A stretch of DNA of 64,000 nucleotides from positions 2,542,001-2,606,000 of the forward strand of contig NZ_JAUTAZ010000001.1 in NCBI RefSeq assembly GCF_030818905.1. Reading direction: 5' to 3'. Positions within the stretch are counted from its first letter, which is position 1. Every line of letters starts with the position of its first letter. The stretch is from Microbacterium sp. SORGH_AS_0888 (lineage in GTDB: Bacteria; Actinomycetota; Actinomycetes; Actinomycetales; Microbacteriaceae). Positions 9,324 to 17,814 of this stretch are shown here, one piece after another. The position numbers and the translations under genes were made by a program. The notes beneath the pieces are model-generated. The model was not told the DNA's origin. It did no database searches and worked only from the letters and a program-made list of their open reading frames with translations.

Positions 9324-11453
9324 CTAGGAGACGGCGGTCGCCTCGATCAGGACGGCGGACTGGGGGAGCAGGACCGGAGGGCGCAGCCCGACCGAGCCGG
9401 CCGCGCGCCCGCTCATGACGACCGGCTCGTCCGCCCACTCCAGCCGAGACTGGCCCGGGAAGCCTCCCGCACCCTCGGGGAGCGCGAGCGCGATGCGGTA
9501 GCGCCGCGCCGGGTCGAGCCCCGGGAGCGTGACGGGCGCCGCGGGGTGCAGCGCGCTCGTCGTCACCTGGGTGAGCGCGTACAGCGCGCGCGCCCCGTTC
9601 GAGGCCACGATCCCGCGCAGGTCGATCGAGGGGTCGGCGACGTCCGCGTGCACGCGGCGCCCCGTCGCGATCAGCGTGCGGTTCGCCCGGTGGAGCGCGA
9701 CCCAGGCGGCGATCCGGTCGAGGGTCTCGTCATCGACCCGGGTCAGGTCCCATTCGATGCCGAAGTGGCCGAACAGGGCGGTGATGGCGCTGAGATCGAG
9801 TGACACCGTGCGCCCGGTCGAGTGGACGACCGGGCTCGTCAGGTGCGCGCCCATGAGCTCCGGCGGGACCACGAGCCCCGTGTAGCGCTGGATGTCGAGA
9901 CGCTCGATCGGGTCGAGGCAGTCGCTCGTCCAGATCCGGTGCGTGCGCGAGAGGATGCCGAGATCCACCCGGGCCCCGCCCGAGGCGCACGACTCGATCT
10001 CGAGTCCCGGATGGCGTTCGACCAGCTCGTCGAGCAGCCGGTAGAGCGCCTGCACGTTCTCGTGCCCGCGCGGGCGTCCGTGGGCGCCCGCGCCCGCCTC
10101 GGCGAGGTCGCGGTTGTGGTCCCACTTGAGGTAGGCGATCGGGTACTCGTCCAGCAGCGCGTGCAGGCGTCCGGCGATGTACGCGTACGCCTCCGGATGC
10201 GCCAGGTCGAGCACCTGCTGCTGGCGCCCGGGCGGCGGCAGCTCGTCGCGAGCCCGGAGGATCCAGTCGGGGTGGGCACGCGCCAGGTCGCTGTCGAGGT
10301 TGACCATCTCGGGTTCGACCCACAGGCCGAACTCCATGCCGAGTCCCCGCACGTGCTCGACGAGCGGGCCCAGCCCCTCGGGCCACACCGTCGCGTCCAC
10401 CCACCAGTCGCCGAGTCCCGCGGTGTCGTCGCGCCGGGCGTGGAACCACCCGTCGTCGAGCACGAACCGTTCCGCGCCCACGCGTGCGGCACGGTCGGCC
10501 AGCGTGCGGAGGGTCGCGAGATCCTGCTGGAAGTAGACGGCCTCCCAGGTGTTGAGCGTGACGGGACGCGGGCGCGAGGGATGCTGCGGCCGCCCCCGGA
10601 GCTCTTCGTGGAACCGCGCGGCGAACGCATCCAGCCCGTCGCCCCAGGAGCCGATCGCCTCCGGCGTCTCGTACGCGCCGCCCGGGGCGAGCACGATCTC
10701 GCCGGGGGCGAGCAGCTCGCCCGCGCGCAGCACGGCGTCGCCGGTGGGGGTCCGTTCGGCCAGGATGCGGTGATCCCCCGACCACGCCAGGTGCACCCCG
10801 TGCACCCGCCCGCGCTCGAACCCGAAGCCGGGGGTGCCGGCGGCGACGACGAGGGTCGCGTCGGCGCCGGGCCGCCCGCGACGGCTCTCGCGCACGTGTC
10901 CGCCGATCGTGAAGGCGTGCCGCTCGGGGGACCGCTCGCGCAGATGGCGCCCCGTCGTCGTGAGCAGCTCCGTCGCCGTCGGCGGCACCGGGAACCCGAG
11001 GCTCAGCTCGTGCAGACGGTACGGGGTGTCGCCGAGGTTCGTGAGCGTCATCCGCTGGTGGAGGAGCCCCGTCGGGCCGACGCGCAGAGTGACCTCGACC
11101 GCGAGGCCGGCTGCGTCGTCGCGCAGGGTCAGTGTCGCTCCGCCGTGATCGAGCCGGGCGTCCGTGAGCAGCAGCCGGGTGGAGAAGTCGCGTCCGTCCC
11201 GGTCGCCCGACAGGCCCGGGGTCGTCAGCCATCCGGCCGAGAGCTGCGGCAGCACGGTGAGCCGGGCCGTCGTGTCGAGTCCGCCGGAGACCCGCTGCGG
11301 CACGGCGGCGCGGCAGATCGCGTCGAGCTCCTCCGCATCCGGTGTCCCGAGGTCCTCGCCCCAGTGCACGATGACGGGCTGATCGGCGCGGCGGAGGTCG
11401 AGCACGACGCTCGTGCCGCCTCCCTGCAGGTGGGCGTGGGCGGGAAGGGTCAT
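9324..11453 (-). CDS. Glycoside hydrolase family 36 alpha-galactosidase
   Basis: 709 residues, the normal length for bacterial GH36 enzymes, with N-terminal beta-sandwich, central (beta/alpha)8 barrel and C-terminal beta domain. The nucleophile is D445 in YLKWDHNRDL, and the acid/base is D511 in the SCASGGARVD...TSDCLD block. No signal peptide, so it acts on imported alpha-galactosides such as melibiose or raffinose. The ATG overlaps the stop of the LacI-type gene (ATGA), so both are one operon. Its TAG stop lies within the target duplication of the neighbouring mobile cassette, which therefore inserted at the very end of the gene without truncating it. Confidence 0.93.
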   Translation of the reverse strand: MTLPAHAHLQGGGTSVVLDLRRADQPVIVHWGEDLGTPDAEELDAICRAAVPQRVSGGLDTTARLTVLPQLSAGWLTTPGLSGDRDGRDFSTRLLLTDARLDHGGATLTLRDDAAGLAVEVTLRVGPTGLLHQRMTLTNLGDTPYRLHELSLGFPVPPTATELLTTTGRHLRERSPERHAFTIGGHVRESRRGRPGADATLVVAAGTPGFGFERGRVHGVHLAWSGDHRILAERTPTGDAVLRAGELLAPGEIVLAPGGAYETPEAIGSWGDGLDAFAARFHEELRGRPQHPSRPRPVTLNTWEAVYFQQDLATLRTLADRAARVGAERFVLDDGWFHARRDDTAGLGDWWVDATVWPEGLGPLVEHVRGLGMEFGLWVEPEMVNLDSDLARAHPDWILRARDELPPPGRQQQVLDLAHPEAYAYIAGRLHALLDEYPIAYLKWDHNRDLAEAGAGAHGRPRGHENVQALYRLLDELVERHPGLEIESCASGGARVDLGILSRTHRIWTSDCLDPIERLDIQRYTGLVVPPELMGAHLTSPVVHSTGRTVSLDLSAITALFGHFGIEWDLTRVDDETLDRIAAWVALHRANRTLIATGRRVHADVADPSIDLRGIVASNGARALYALTQVTTSALHPAAPVTLPGLDPARRYRIALALPEGAGGFPGQSRLEWADEPVVMSGRAAGSVGLRPPVLLPQSAVLIEATAVS

Positions 11454-12490
11454 GCGTCTCCGAACGGGGTGCGGGGGGCGGTCGAGCCGCGCACGACGAA
11501 CGAGGTCGGCACGCGGTGCACGCCGTTCTCGACGCGCCGGCCCTCGATCTGGTCGATCACGAGCGACACGGCGAGCGATCCCGCCGCGCCGAAGTCCTGG
11601 TGCACGGTCGTCAGCGGCGGCCAGAAGTAGGCCGACTCGGCCATGTCGTCGAAGCCGACGACGCTGATCTCCTCGGGCACGCGCCGCCCGCTCTCGTGCA
11701 TCGCCCGGATCGCGCCGAGGGCCATCTGGTCGTTCGCCGCGAACACGGCCGTCACCTCCGGGATCTCGAGCAGCTCGCGGCCGATCCGGTAGCCCGACTC
11801 CGGCGTCCAATCGCCCGTGAACACGGGAGGCACCGGGCGTCCGAGCTCCTCGAGCCGGCTGCGCCAGGCCGCCGTGCGCTCGGCGGCGGCCTTCGAGGCC
11901 CGCGGACCCGCGATGTGCCACACGGTGTCGTGCCCGAGCGAGACGAGGTGGTCGACCGCCTCGCGGCTGCCGGCGGTCTGGTCGGCGGTGACCGAGGGGC
12001 GGTCCGCGCTCGCACCCGACTGGATGACGACACTCGGCATGCCGGGCGGGAAGCCGACGGAGGCGACCGACATGAGGTGCGACTCGATCACGACGATGAT
12101 CCCGTCCACGGCGTCCTGATCCAGGCGCGACACGGCGGAGGCGACGGCCTCGCCGTCGGTCGTGGCGGGCATCGCCTGGATCAGCTCGATCGCGTAGCCG
12201 CGGGCGGCGGCATCCGTGAGGATTCCGCCGATCGTCCCGACGTTGCCGAGGGAGTCCAGGCTGAACACCACGACGCCGATCGCGCCGAAGGCGCCGCGCC
12301 GGAGGGCGCGCGCGGCCACGTTGGGGCGGTACCCGAGCTCGGCCATCGCGGCGAGGACGCGGTCACGGGTGCGCTCGGACACGCTCGCGGAGTTGTTCGC
12401 GACGCGGGAGACCGTCTGCCCCGACACGCCGGCGAGTCGTGCGACGTCCAGCATCGACACGCCGCGGTTGCGGTCTGGTGAATGGGGCAT
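11450..12490 (-). CDS. LacI family regulator of the galactan/galactoside locus
   Basis: 346 residues. The LacI helix-turn-helix SMLDVARLAGVSGQTVSRVA is at the N-terminus, followed by the sugar-binding core with the family-typical FAANDQMALGAIRAMHESGR and VVGFDDMAESAYFWPPLTTV. The ATG follows GGAAGGG by 7 nt; upstream in-frame ATG codons coincide with the operators and are not used. It is divergent from the ABC-transporter operon and co-transcribed with the GH36 gene. Two perfect palindromes in the intergenic region are its evident operators, so it should repress uptake and hydrolase genes until a galacto-oligosaccharide or arabinoside appears. The effector is inferred. Confidence 0.92.
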   Translation of the reverse strand: MPHSPDRNRGVSMLDVARLAGVSGQTVSRVANNSASVSERTRDRVLAAMAELGYRPNVAARALRRGAFGAIGVVVFSLDSLGNVGTIGGILTDAAARGYAIELIQAMPATTDGEAVASAVSRLDQDAVDGIIVVIESHLMSVASVGFPPGMPSVVIQSGASADRPSVTADQTAGSREAVDHLVSLGHDTVWHIAGPRASKAAAERTAAWRSRLEELGRPVPPVFTGDWTPESGYRIGRELLEIPEVTAVFAANDQMALGAIRAMHESGRRVPEEISVVGFDDMAESAYFWPPLTTVHQDFGAAGSLAVSLVIDQIEGRRVENGVHRVPTSFVVRGSTAPRTPFGDA

Positions 12491-12524
12491 CGGCGCCCTT
12501 CCTGGAACGGTCATCGGATCGGTC

Positions 12525-12584
12525 TTGACAGATGTTGACGTCAACATGTTACTCTCGCAGCACCATGTTGACGTCAACATGGTG
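12525..12584 (+). promoter_or_regulatory. ABC-transporter promoter with two perfect LacI-type operators
   Basis: The 16-bp palindrome ATGTTGACGTCAACAT occurs twice, at 12532-12547 and 12565-12580, centres 33 bp apart. The second is part of a perfect 24-bp palindrome (12561-12584). TTGACA (12525-12530) and GTTACT (12548-12553) are 17 bp apart, so the first operator exactly fills the promoter spacer and the second lies downstream of the start site. This arrangement is a strong repression design for the adjacent LacI protein. Confidence 0.8.
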
Positions 12585-12609
12585 CCGGCTCACAGAAGGT
12601 CCGACAAGG

Positions 12610-13551
12610 ATGTCCGCACTCACCGCTCCCGCAGCGACCGCACCCCGCGCGACCAACGCGCCGGGCAGGCGGCGCGCGCACCGCACCGACCGCCAGTGGG
12701 CGGGCCTGGGGTTCGTCACCCCGTTCCTGATCGTCTTCGCGCTCACGTTCCTCGCGCCGCTCGCCTACTCGATCTACCTGAGCCTGTTCCGCACCAAGCT
12801 CATCGGCGGCACGTCGTTCGTCGGCTTCGACAACTACCTGCAGGCCTTCGGTGACGCGCAGTTCTGGTCCGGCTTCCTGAACGTGTTCCTGGTCCTCGTC
12901 ATTCAGGTTCCGATCATGCTGATCCTCGCCCTCATCGCCGCCCTCGCGCTCGACTCGAAGCGGCTGGGCGCCAGCTCCCTCTTCCGGATCGGCATGTTCC
13001 TGCCCTACGCCGTCCCCGGCGTCGTCGCGGTGCTCATGTGGGGCTTCATGTACTCCGACCGCCTGGGGCTGGCGGGCAACATCAACAACCTCGTCGGCTT
13101 CGACCTCGTGACGCCCTTCACCCAGCAGTGGATCCTGGTGGCGATCGGCAACATCATCACCTGGGAGTTCGTCGGCTACAACATGCTGATCTTCTACTCC
13201 GCGCTCCGGGCGATCCCCGAGGACCTCTACGAGGCCGCCGCCCTCGACGGCGCCGGGCAGTTCCGCATCATCCGCGCGATCAAGATCCCGGCGCTCCGCG
13301 GCGCGATCGTCATCGCCACCATCTTCTCGATCATCGGCAGCTTCCAGCTGTTCAACGAGCCCAACATCCTCCGCACGCTCGTCCCCAACCTGCTGACGAC
13401 CTACTTCACCCCGAACATGTACGCCTACAACCTCAGCTTCATCGGTCAGCAGGTCAACTACGCGGCGACGATCGCGATCATCATGGGCATCGTCACGGCG
13501 ATCATCGCCTACGTCGTGCAGCTGCGCGGCTCCCGGAAGGAAAGTCTCTGA
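12610..13551 (+). CDS. Sugar ABC transporter permease, MalF/UgpA type
   Basis: 313 residues with six predicted membrane segments after a basic N-terminus (GRRRAHRTDRQWAG). The cytoplasmic EAA loop, EDLYEAAALDGAGQFRIIRAIKIP, identifies it as a binding-protein-dependent permease that contacts the ATPase. The ATG is chosen over in-frame ATGs inside the operators; AGAAGG lies 10 nt upstream. Its stop overlaps the next permease start (TGATG), so the two subunits are co-translated. No ATPase gene is in the locus; a shared MsiK-like ATPase elsewhere in the genome is the usual arrangement in actinobacteria. Confidence 0.92.
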   Translation: MSALTAPAATAPRATNAPGRRRAHRTDRQWAGLGFVTPFLIVFALTFLAPLAYSIYLSLFRTKLIGGTSFVGFDNYLQAFGDAQFWSGFLNVFLVLVIQVPIMLILALIAALALDSKRLGASSLFRIGMFLPYAVPGVVAVLMWGFMYSDRLGLAGNINNLVGFDLVTPFTQQWILVAIGNIITWEFVGYNMLIFYSALRAIPEDLYEAAALDGAGQFRIIRAIKIPALRGAIVIATIFSIIGSFQLFNEPNILRTLVPNLLTTYFTPNMYAYNLSFIGQQVNYAATIAIIMGIVTAIIAYVVQLRGSRKESL

Positions 13552-14474
13552 TGGCCGGTATCGCCTTCGACCGCACGGGTTCGCCGACGGGGACACCGCG
13601 CCGCCGCCGTCGCAACGGCACGACCGACAGCGGCCCGCGGAAGTCGCCGCTGCTCACGATCGTCATGGCGATCTTCCTGATCTACTCGTTCCTGCCGCTG
13701 CTGTGGCTCGTGATCAGCTCCACCAAGACGCAGCAGTCGCTGTTCGGCTCGTTCGGCCTCTGGTTCTCCGGCCCCTTCGCCCTGTTCGACAACATCGCCC
13801 AGGTCGTGACCTACGACGACGGCATCTTCCTGCGCTGGTTCCTCAACACGATCATCTACGTCGTCATCGGAGCCGGGGGCGCGACCCTGCTCGCGACCCT
13901 CGCGGGCTACGGGCTGGCGAAGTACAGCTTCCCGGGCAAGAAGATCGTCTTCGCGGTCATCCTGGGGGCGATCGCGGTGCCCGGCACGGCCCTCGCCGTG
14001 CCCACCTTCCTCCTGTTCAGCCAGCTTGGGCTCACCAACACGATGTGGGCGATCATCATCCCGTCGCTCATCTCGCCGTTCGGCCTCTACCTGATCTGGG
14101 TCTACGCGGTCGACTCCGTCCCCACCGAGCTGCTGGAGGCGGCCCGCGTCGACGGCTCCGGCGAGCTGCGCACCTTCTTCACGATCTCGCTCCGGCTGCT
14201 CGCCCCCGGAATCGTGACGGTCGCCCTGTTCGCGATCGTGGCGACCTGGAACAACTACTTCCTGCCGCTGATCATGCTGAACGACCCGTCGCTGTTCCCG
14301 CTGACGATCGGTCTGCAGCAGTGGAACCTGCAGGCCGTGGGCGTGAGCTCGCAGCCCATCTTCAACCTGGTCATCACCGGTTCCCTCCTCACGATCGTCC
14401 CGATCGTCATCGCCTTCCTCCTGCTCCAGCGCTTCTGGCAGTCCGGGCTCAGCGCAGGAAGCGTCAAGCAGTAG
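13551..14474 (+). CDS. Sugar ABC transporter permease, MalG/UgpE type
   Basis: 307 residues with six predicted membrane segments and the EAA loop TELLEAARVDGSGELRTFFT. It forms the second half of the translocation channel with the preceding permease. The N-terminal 30 residues are basic and cytoplasmic (RRRRRNGT). The start overlaps the previous stop by one base. The substrate is inferred from the flanking binding protein and GH35/GH42/GH51/GH36 hydrolases to be a galactose- and/or arabinose-containing oligosaccharide. Confidence 0.92.
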   Translation: MAGIAFDRTGSPTGTPRRRRRNGTTDSGPRKSPLLTIVMAIFLIYSFLPLLWLVISSTKTQQSLFGSFGLWFSGPFALFDNIAQVVTYDDGIFLRWFLNTIIYVVIGAGGATLLATLAGYGLAKYSFPGKKIVFAVILGAIAVPGTALAVPTFLLFSQLGLTNTMWAIIIPSLISPFGLYLIWVYAVDSVPTELLEAARVDGSGELRTFFTISLRLLAPGIVTVALFAIVATWNNYFLPLIMLNDPSLFPLTIGLQQWNLQAVGVSSQPIFNLVITGSLLTIVPIVIAFLLLQRFWQSGLSAGSVKQ

Positions 14475-14549
14475 CGGGGACACTGCGCGACGTCCATCCA
14501 CACACCCCATCCCCACACATCCGACGAAGAAGCGGAAGGAAATCACAGC

Positions 14550-15896
14550 ATGAACAAGCGAACGATCGCTCGTGCGGTCGCCATCGGGGCGTCCGCGCTC
14601 ATGATCGGCGCGGGCCTGGCGGCCTGCTCCGGCGGCTCGACCTCCTCGAACGGCGGCGGCGGCGACGCCGCCTCCATCGACGACGCGCTGAAGGCCGGGG
14701 GCGAGATCACCTACTGGACGTGGACCCCCTCCGCCGAGGACCAGGTCGCGGCCTTCGAGAAGGCCTACCCCAACGTCAAGGTCAACCTCGTGAACACGGG
14801 CGGCGCCAACGACAACAACACCAAGCTGCAGAACGCGATCTCGGCCGGCTCGGGCATCCCCGACGTCGTGCAGATCGAGTATCAGTCGCTGCCCCAGTAC
14901 GTGCTGGCCGGCTCCCTGACCGATCTCACCTCCTTCGGCTTCGGTGACCTCAAGGACGACTACACCGCCTCCACCTGGGGCGCCGTGTCGCAGGACAACG
15001 GCATCTGGGGCCTCCCGCAGGACTCGGGCCCCATGGCGCTGTTCTACAACAAGAAGGTCTTCGACCAGTACGGCATCGCCGTGCCCACCACGTGGGACGA
15101 GTACGCGGAGGCCGGCAAGAAGCTGCACGCCGCCGACCCGACGAAATACATCACCAACGACCCGGGCACGGACGCCGGCTTCGGCACCTCGATGCTCTGG
15201 CAGGCGGGCAGCCGTCCGTTCCAGACCGACGGCGAGAAGGTCACGATCAACCTCGCCGACGACGGCGCGAAGAAGTGGACGGCCGTCTGGAGCAAGATGC
15301 TCGCCGACGGCTCGCTCGGCAACATCCCGGGCTGGAGCGACGAGTGGTTCACGGCCCTCGGCGACGGCACGATCGCCTCGCTCCCCATCGGCGCGTGGAT
15401 GCCGGGCGTGCTCGAGGCCAACGTGCCGCAGGCCAAGGGCGACTGGGCCGTCGCGCCCATGCCGACCTACGACGGCGGCAAGGCCGTGTCGGCCGAGAAC
15501 GGCGGCTCCTCCGAGGTCGTCATGAAGGGCTCGAAGAACCAGGCGCTCGCCGCCGGCTTCCTGAAGTGGCTCAACAACTCGCAGGACTCGATCGACGTGT
15601 TCCTGAAGTCGGGCGGCTTCCCCGCCACGACGGCCGACCTCAACGCCGACTCGTTCCTGAACCTCCAGTCCGACTACTTCGGCGGGCAGAAGATCAACCA
15701 GGTCCTCGTGGACGCCGGCACCTCCGTCGGCACCGGCTGGCAGTACCTGCCGTGGCAGGCCTACGCGAACAGCATCTACGCCGACACCGTCGGCCAGGCC
15801 TACCTGAACAAGACCTCGATCCTCGACGGTCTGGCGGCGTGGCAGCAGAAGAACGTGTCGTACGGCAACGACCAGGGCTTCTCCGTCAACAAGTGA
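14550..15896 (+). CDS. Extracellular solute-binding lipoprotein of the sugar ABC transporter
   Basis: 448 residues. A lipoprotein signal peptide ends in the lipobox LAAC with the lipidated cysteine at C26, followed by a Ser/Gly-rich linker and a cluster-B sugar-binding-protein fold (ITYWTWTPSAEDQVAAFEKA near the N-terminus). It would be anchored to the outer face of the membrane and deliver oligosaccharide to the two permeases. GGAAGGAAATC provides the ribosome-binding site. Two stable hairpins directly follow its stop codon, a common way to raise binding-protein mRNA above that of downstream genes. Confidence 0.93.
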   Translation: MNKRTIARAVAIGASALMIGAGLAACSGGSTSSNGGGGDAASIDDALKAGGEITYWTWTPSAEDQVAAFEKAYPNVKVNLVNTGGANDNNTKLQNAISAGSGIPDVVQIEYQSLPQYVLAGSLTDLTSFGFGDLKDDYTASTWGAVSQDNGIWGLPQDSGPMALFYNKKVFDQYGIAVPTTWDEYAEAGKKLHAADPTKYITNDPGTDAGFGTSMLWQAGSRPFQTDGEKVTINLADDGAKKWTAVWSKMLADGSLGNIPGWSDEWFTALGDGTIASLPIGAWMPGVLEANVPQAKGDWAVAPMPTYDGGKAVSAENGGSSEVVMKGSKNQALAAGFLKWLNNSQDSIDVFLKSGGFPATTADLNADSFLNLQSDYFGGQKINQVLVDAGTSVGTGWQYLPWQAYANSIYADTVGQAYLNKTSILDGLAAWQQKNVSYGNDQGFSVNK

Positions 15897-15902
15897 CATC
15901 CG

Positions 15903-15979
15903 CCGGGTGGGGCAGCCGTCGCGGCTGTCCCACCCGGTCCCCCGGCAATCCCGGGCACGACGGCGCGGCCGTCGTGCCC
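15903..15979 (+). terminator. Tandem hairpins after the binding-protein gene
   Basis: Hairpin 1 has 16-bp arms (15903-15918 and 15922-15937, one mismatch) with a 3-nt loop. Hairpin 2 has perfect 11-bp arms GGGCACGACGG (15953-15963) and CCGTCGTGCCC (15969-15979). They lie between the binding protein and the GH35 gene, in the middle of an apparent operon, so they may protect the upstream mRNA or attenuate transcription into the hydrolases rather than end it fully. Confidence 0.6.
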
Positions 15980-15999
15980 TTCCTCTGACAGGCGCACCC

Positions 16000-17784
16000 A
16001 TGGCACACGGCACCTTCCACATCGGCGAGAGCGACTTCCTCCTCGACGGACGGCCTTTCCGGGTGCTCGCCGGTGCGCTGCACTACTTCCGGGTGCACCC
16101 CGACCAGTGGCGTGACCGCATCCGGGCGGCCCGCCTCATGGGCCTCAACACGATCGAGACCTACGTCCCCTGGAACGAGCACGAGCCCACCCAGGGCGAG
16201 TTCTCCGCCGAGGGCCGGCTCGACCTGGCGCGCTTCCTCGACCTCGTCGCCGAGGAGGGCATGCGCGCGATCGTACGCCCCGGCCCCTACATCTGCGCCG
16301 AGTGGGACGGCGGCGGGCTTCCCGCATGGCTCTTCCGCGATGGCGCGTCCGGCGTGCGCACCGCGGATCCCCGCTTCCTCGACCCCGTGAGCGCGTTCCT
16401 GCGCCGCGTCCTGGAGATCGTCGTCCCGCGTCAGATCGAGCGCGGCGGCCCCGTCGTCCTGATGCAGGTCGAGAACGAGTACGGCGCCTACGGCGACATC
16501 CCGCGTCCCGAGCGGGAGCGCTATCTGCGGGCGCTCGTCGAGATCTACCGCGGTGCGGGCGTGACCGTGCCGCTCGTCACGGTCGACCAGCCCACCGACG
16601 AGATGCTCGCGCAGGGCAGCCTGCCCGAGCTCCACCGGACGGGCTCGTTCGGCGGTCAGGTGGCCGACCGGCTGCGCACCCTGCGTGCGCACCAGCCCAC
16701 CGGGCCGCTCATGTGCTCCGAGTTCTGGTGCGGCTGGTTCGACTACTGGGGGTCGTTCCACCGGACGACCGCGCTCGCCCCGGCCGTCGAGGCGCTCGAC
16801 GCGCTGCTGGCCGCGGGCGCATCCGTGAACGTCTACATGTTCCACGGCGGCACGAACTTCGCCCTCACCAACGGCACGAACGACAAGGGCGTCTTCGAGC
16901 CGACCGTCACGAGCTACGACTACGGCGCCCCGCTGGACGAGGCCGGCCGCCCCACGGAGAAGTTCTGGGCCTTCCGCGAGGTCATCTCGCGCTACGCCGA
17001 GGTGCCCGAGATCGCCGACGGCGACCTTCTCGCACCGCTCGCCGCGGCTCCCGCCGATGTGCCGCTCGTGCCCGTCGCGGCCCTCGACGACCTGCTCGAC
17101 CCCCTGGCCGCGACCGACACCGCGCGCGTTCCCACGATGGACGAGCTGGGCATGGCACGCGGGTTCGTGCGGCACACGACCCGGCTCGCCGCGGGCTCCG
17201 AGCCCGTCGTCCTCGACGTGGGCGAGGTCCGTGACCGCGCCTGGGTGAGCCTGGACGGCCGGCCGGTGGGCGTGCTGTCGCGGGATCGCCGCGAGCACAC
17301 CCTCGTGCTGCCCTCGGGCGAGGGCGAGCTGCGGATCCTCGTCGAGGACCAGGGACGCGTCAACTACGGCTTCCGCATCGGCGAGCACAAAGGGCTCCTC
17401 GGCCCGGTCACGGTCGACGGCGGGGAGGTGACCGGCTGGCGGAGCGTCGTCGTGCCGTGGGAGGACCTTCCGGCGCGCATCTCCGACCGGGCGGATGCGG
17501 CATCCCGCCCGGTCGCCGGCGCCACCGTGCTGCGCGCCCGCGTGGAGCTCGACGCGCCCCGTGACCTCGTGATCGACACGACGGACCTCGGCAAGGGGCT
17601 CGTCTGGTTCGGCGACGCCTGCCTCGGCCGCTTCTGGCGCACCGGCCCGCAGCACTCGCTGTTCGTCCCCGCGCCGCTCACCCGCGCGGGCGAGAACCTC
17701 CTCACGGTGCTCGACCTCGAGCCCACCGGCGCCCAGCGACTGCGCTTCGCCGACACCCTGCTGCTCGGCCCGATCGAGTACTGA
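16000..17784 (+). CDS. Glycoside hydrolase family 35 beta-galactosidase
   Basis: 594 residues. The GH35 barrel shows the acid/base E160 in LMQVENEYGAYG and the nucleophile E241 in CSEFWCGWFDYWG, plus the conserved ALHYFRVHPDQWRDR start. The C-terminal part contains jelly-roll domains (WVSLDGRPVGVL, YGFRIGEHKGLLGPV). No signal peptide, so it cleaves terminal beta-galactosyl residues from oligosaccharides inside the cell. The ATG is chosen because the family similarity begins a few residues later. It follows two hairpins and precedes a GH42 enzyme, so two beta-galactosidases of different families are encoded side by side, suggesting different linkages. Confidence 0.93.
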   Translation: MAHGTFHIGESDFLLDGRPFRVLAGALHYFRVHPDQWRDRIRAARLMGLNTIETYVPWNEHEPTQGEFSAEGRLDLARFLDLVAEEGMRAIVRPGPYICAEWDGGGLPAWLFRDGASGVRTADPRFLDPVSAFLRRVLEIVVPRQIERGGPVVLMQVENEYGAYGDIPRPERERYLRALVEIYRGAGVTVPLVTVDQPTDEMLAQGSLPELHRTGSFGGQVADRLRTLRAHQPTGPLMCSEFWCGWFDYWGSFHRTTALAPAVEALDALLAAGASVNVYMFHGGTNFALTNGTNDKGVFEPTVTSYDYGAPLDEAGRPTEKFWAFREVISRYAEVPEIADGDLLAPLAAAPADVPLVPVAALDDLLDPLAATDTARVPTMDELGMARGFVRHTTRLAAGSEPVVLDVGEVRDRAWVSLDGRPVGVLSRDRREHTLVLPSGEGELRILVEDQGRVNYGFRIGEHKGLLGPVTVDGGEVTGWRSVVVPWEDLPARISDRADAASRPVAGATVLRARVELDAPRDLVIDTTDLGKGLVWFGDACLGRFWRTGPQHSLFVPAPLTRAGENLLTVLDLEPTGAQRLRFADTLLLGPIEY

Positions 17785-17814
17785 CCCGCCATCCGCCCGA
17801 CCCGAGAGGACACC

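Noticed and set aside
12532..12609. An upstream ATG for the first permease, adding 26 residues
   Set aside because: That ATG is part of the LacI operator palindrome and overlaps the promoter spacer, so it would not be in the mRNA.
13509..16022. An 837-codon open frame opposite the ABC transporter genes
   Set aside because: Same antisense artefact; the forward strand has a permease and binding protein with clear motifs.
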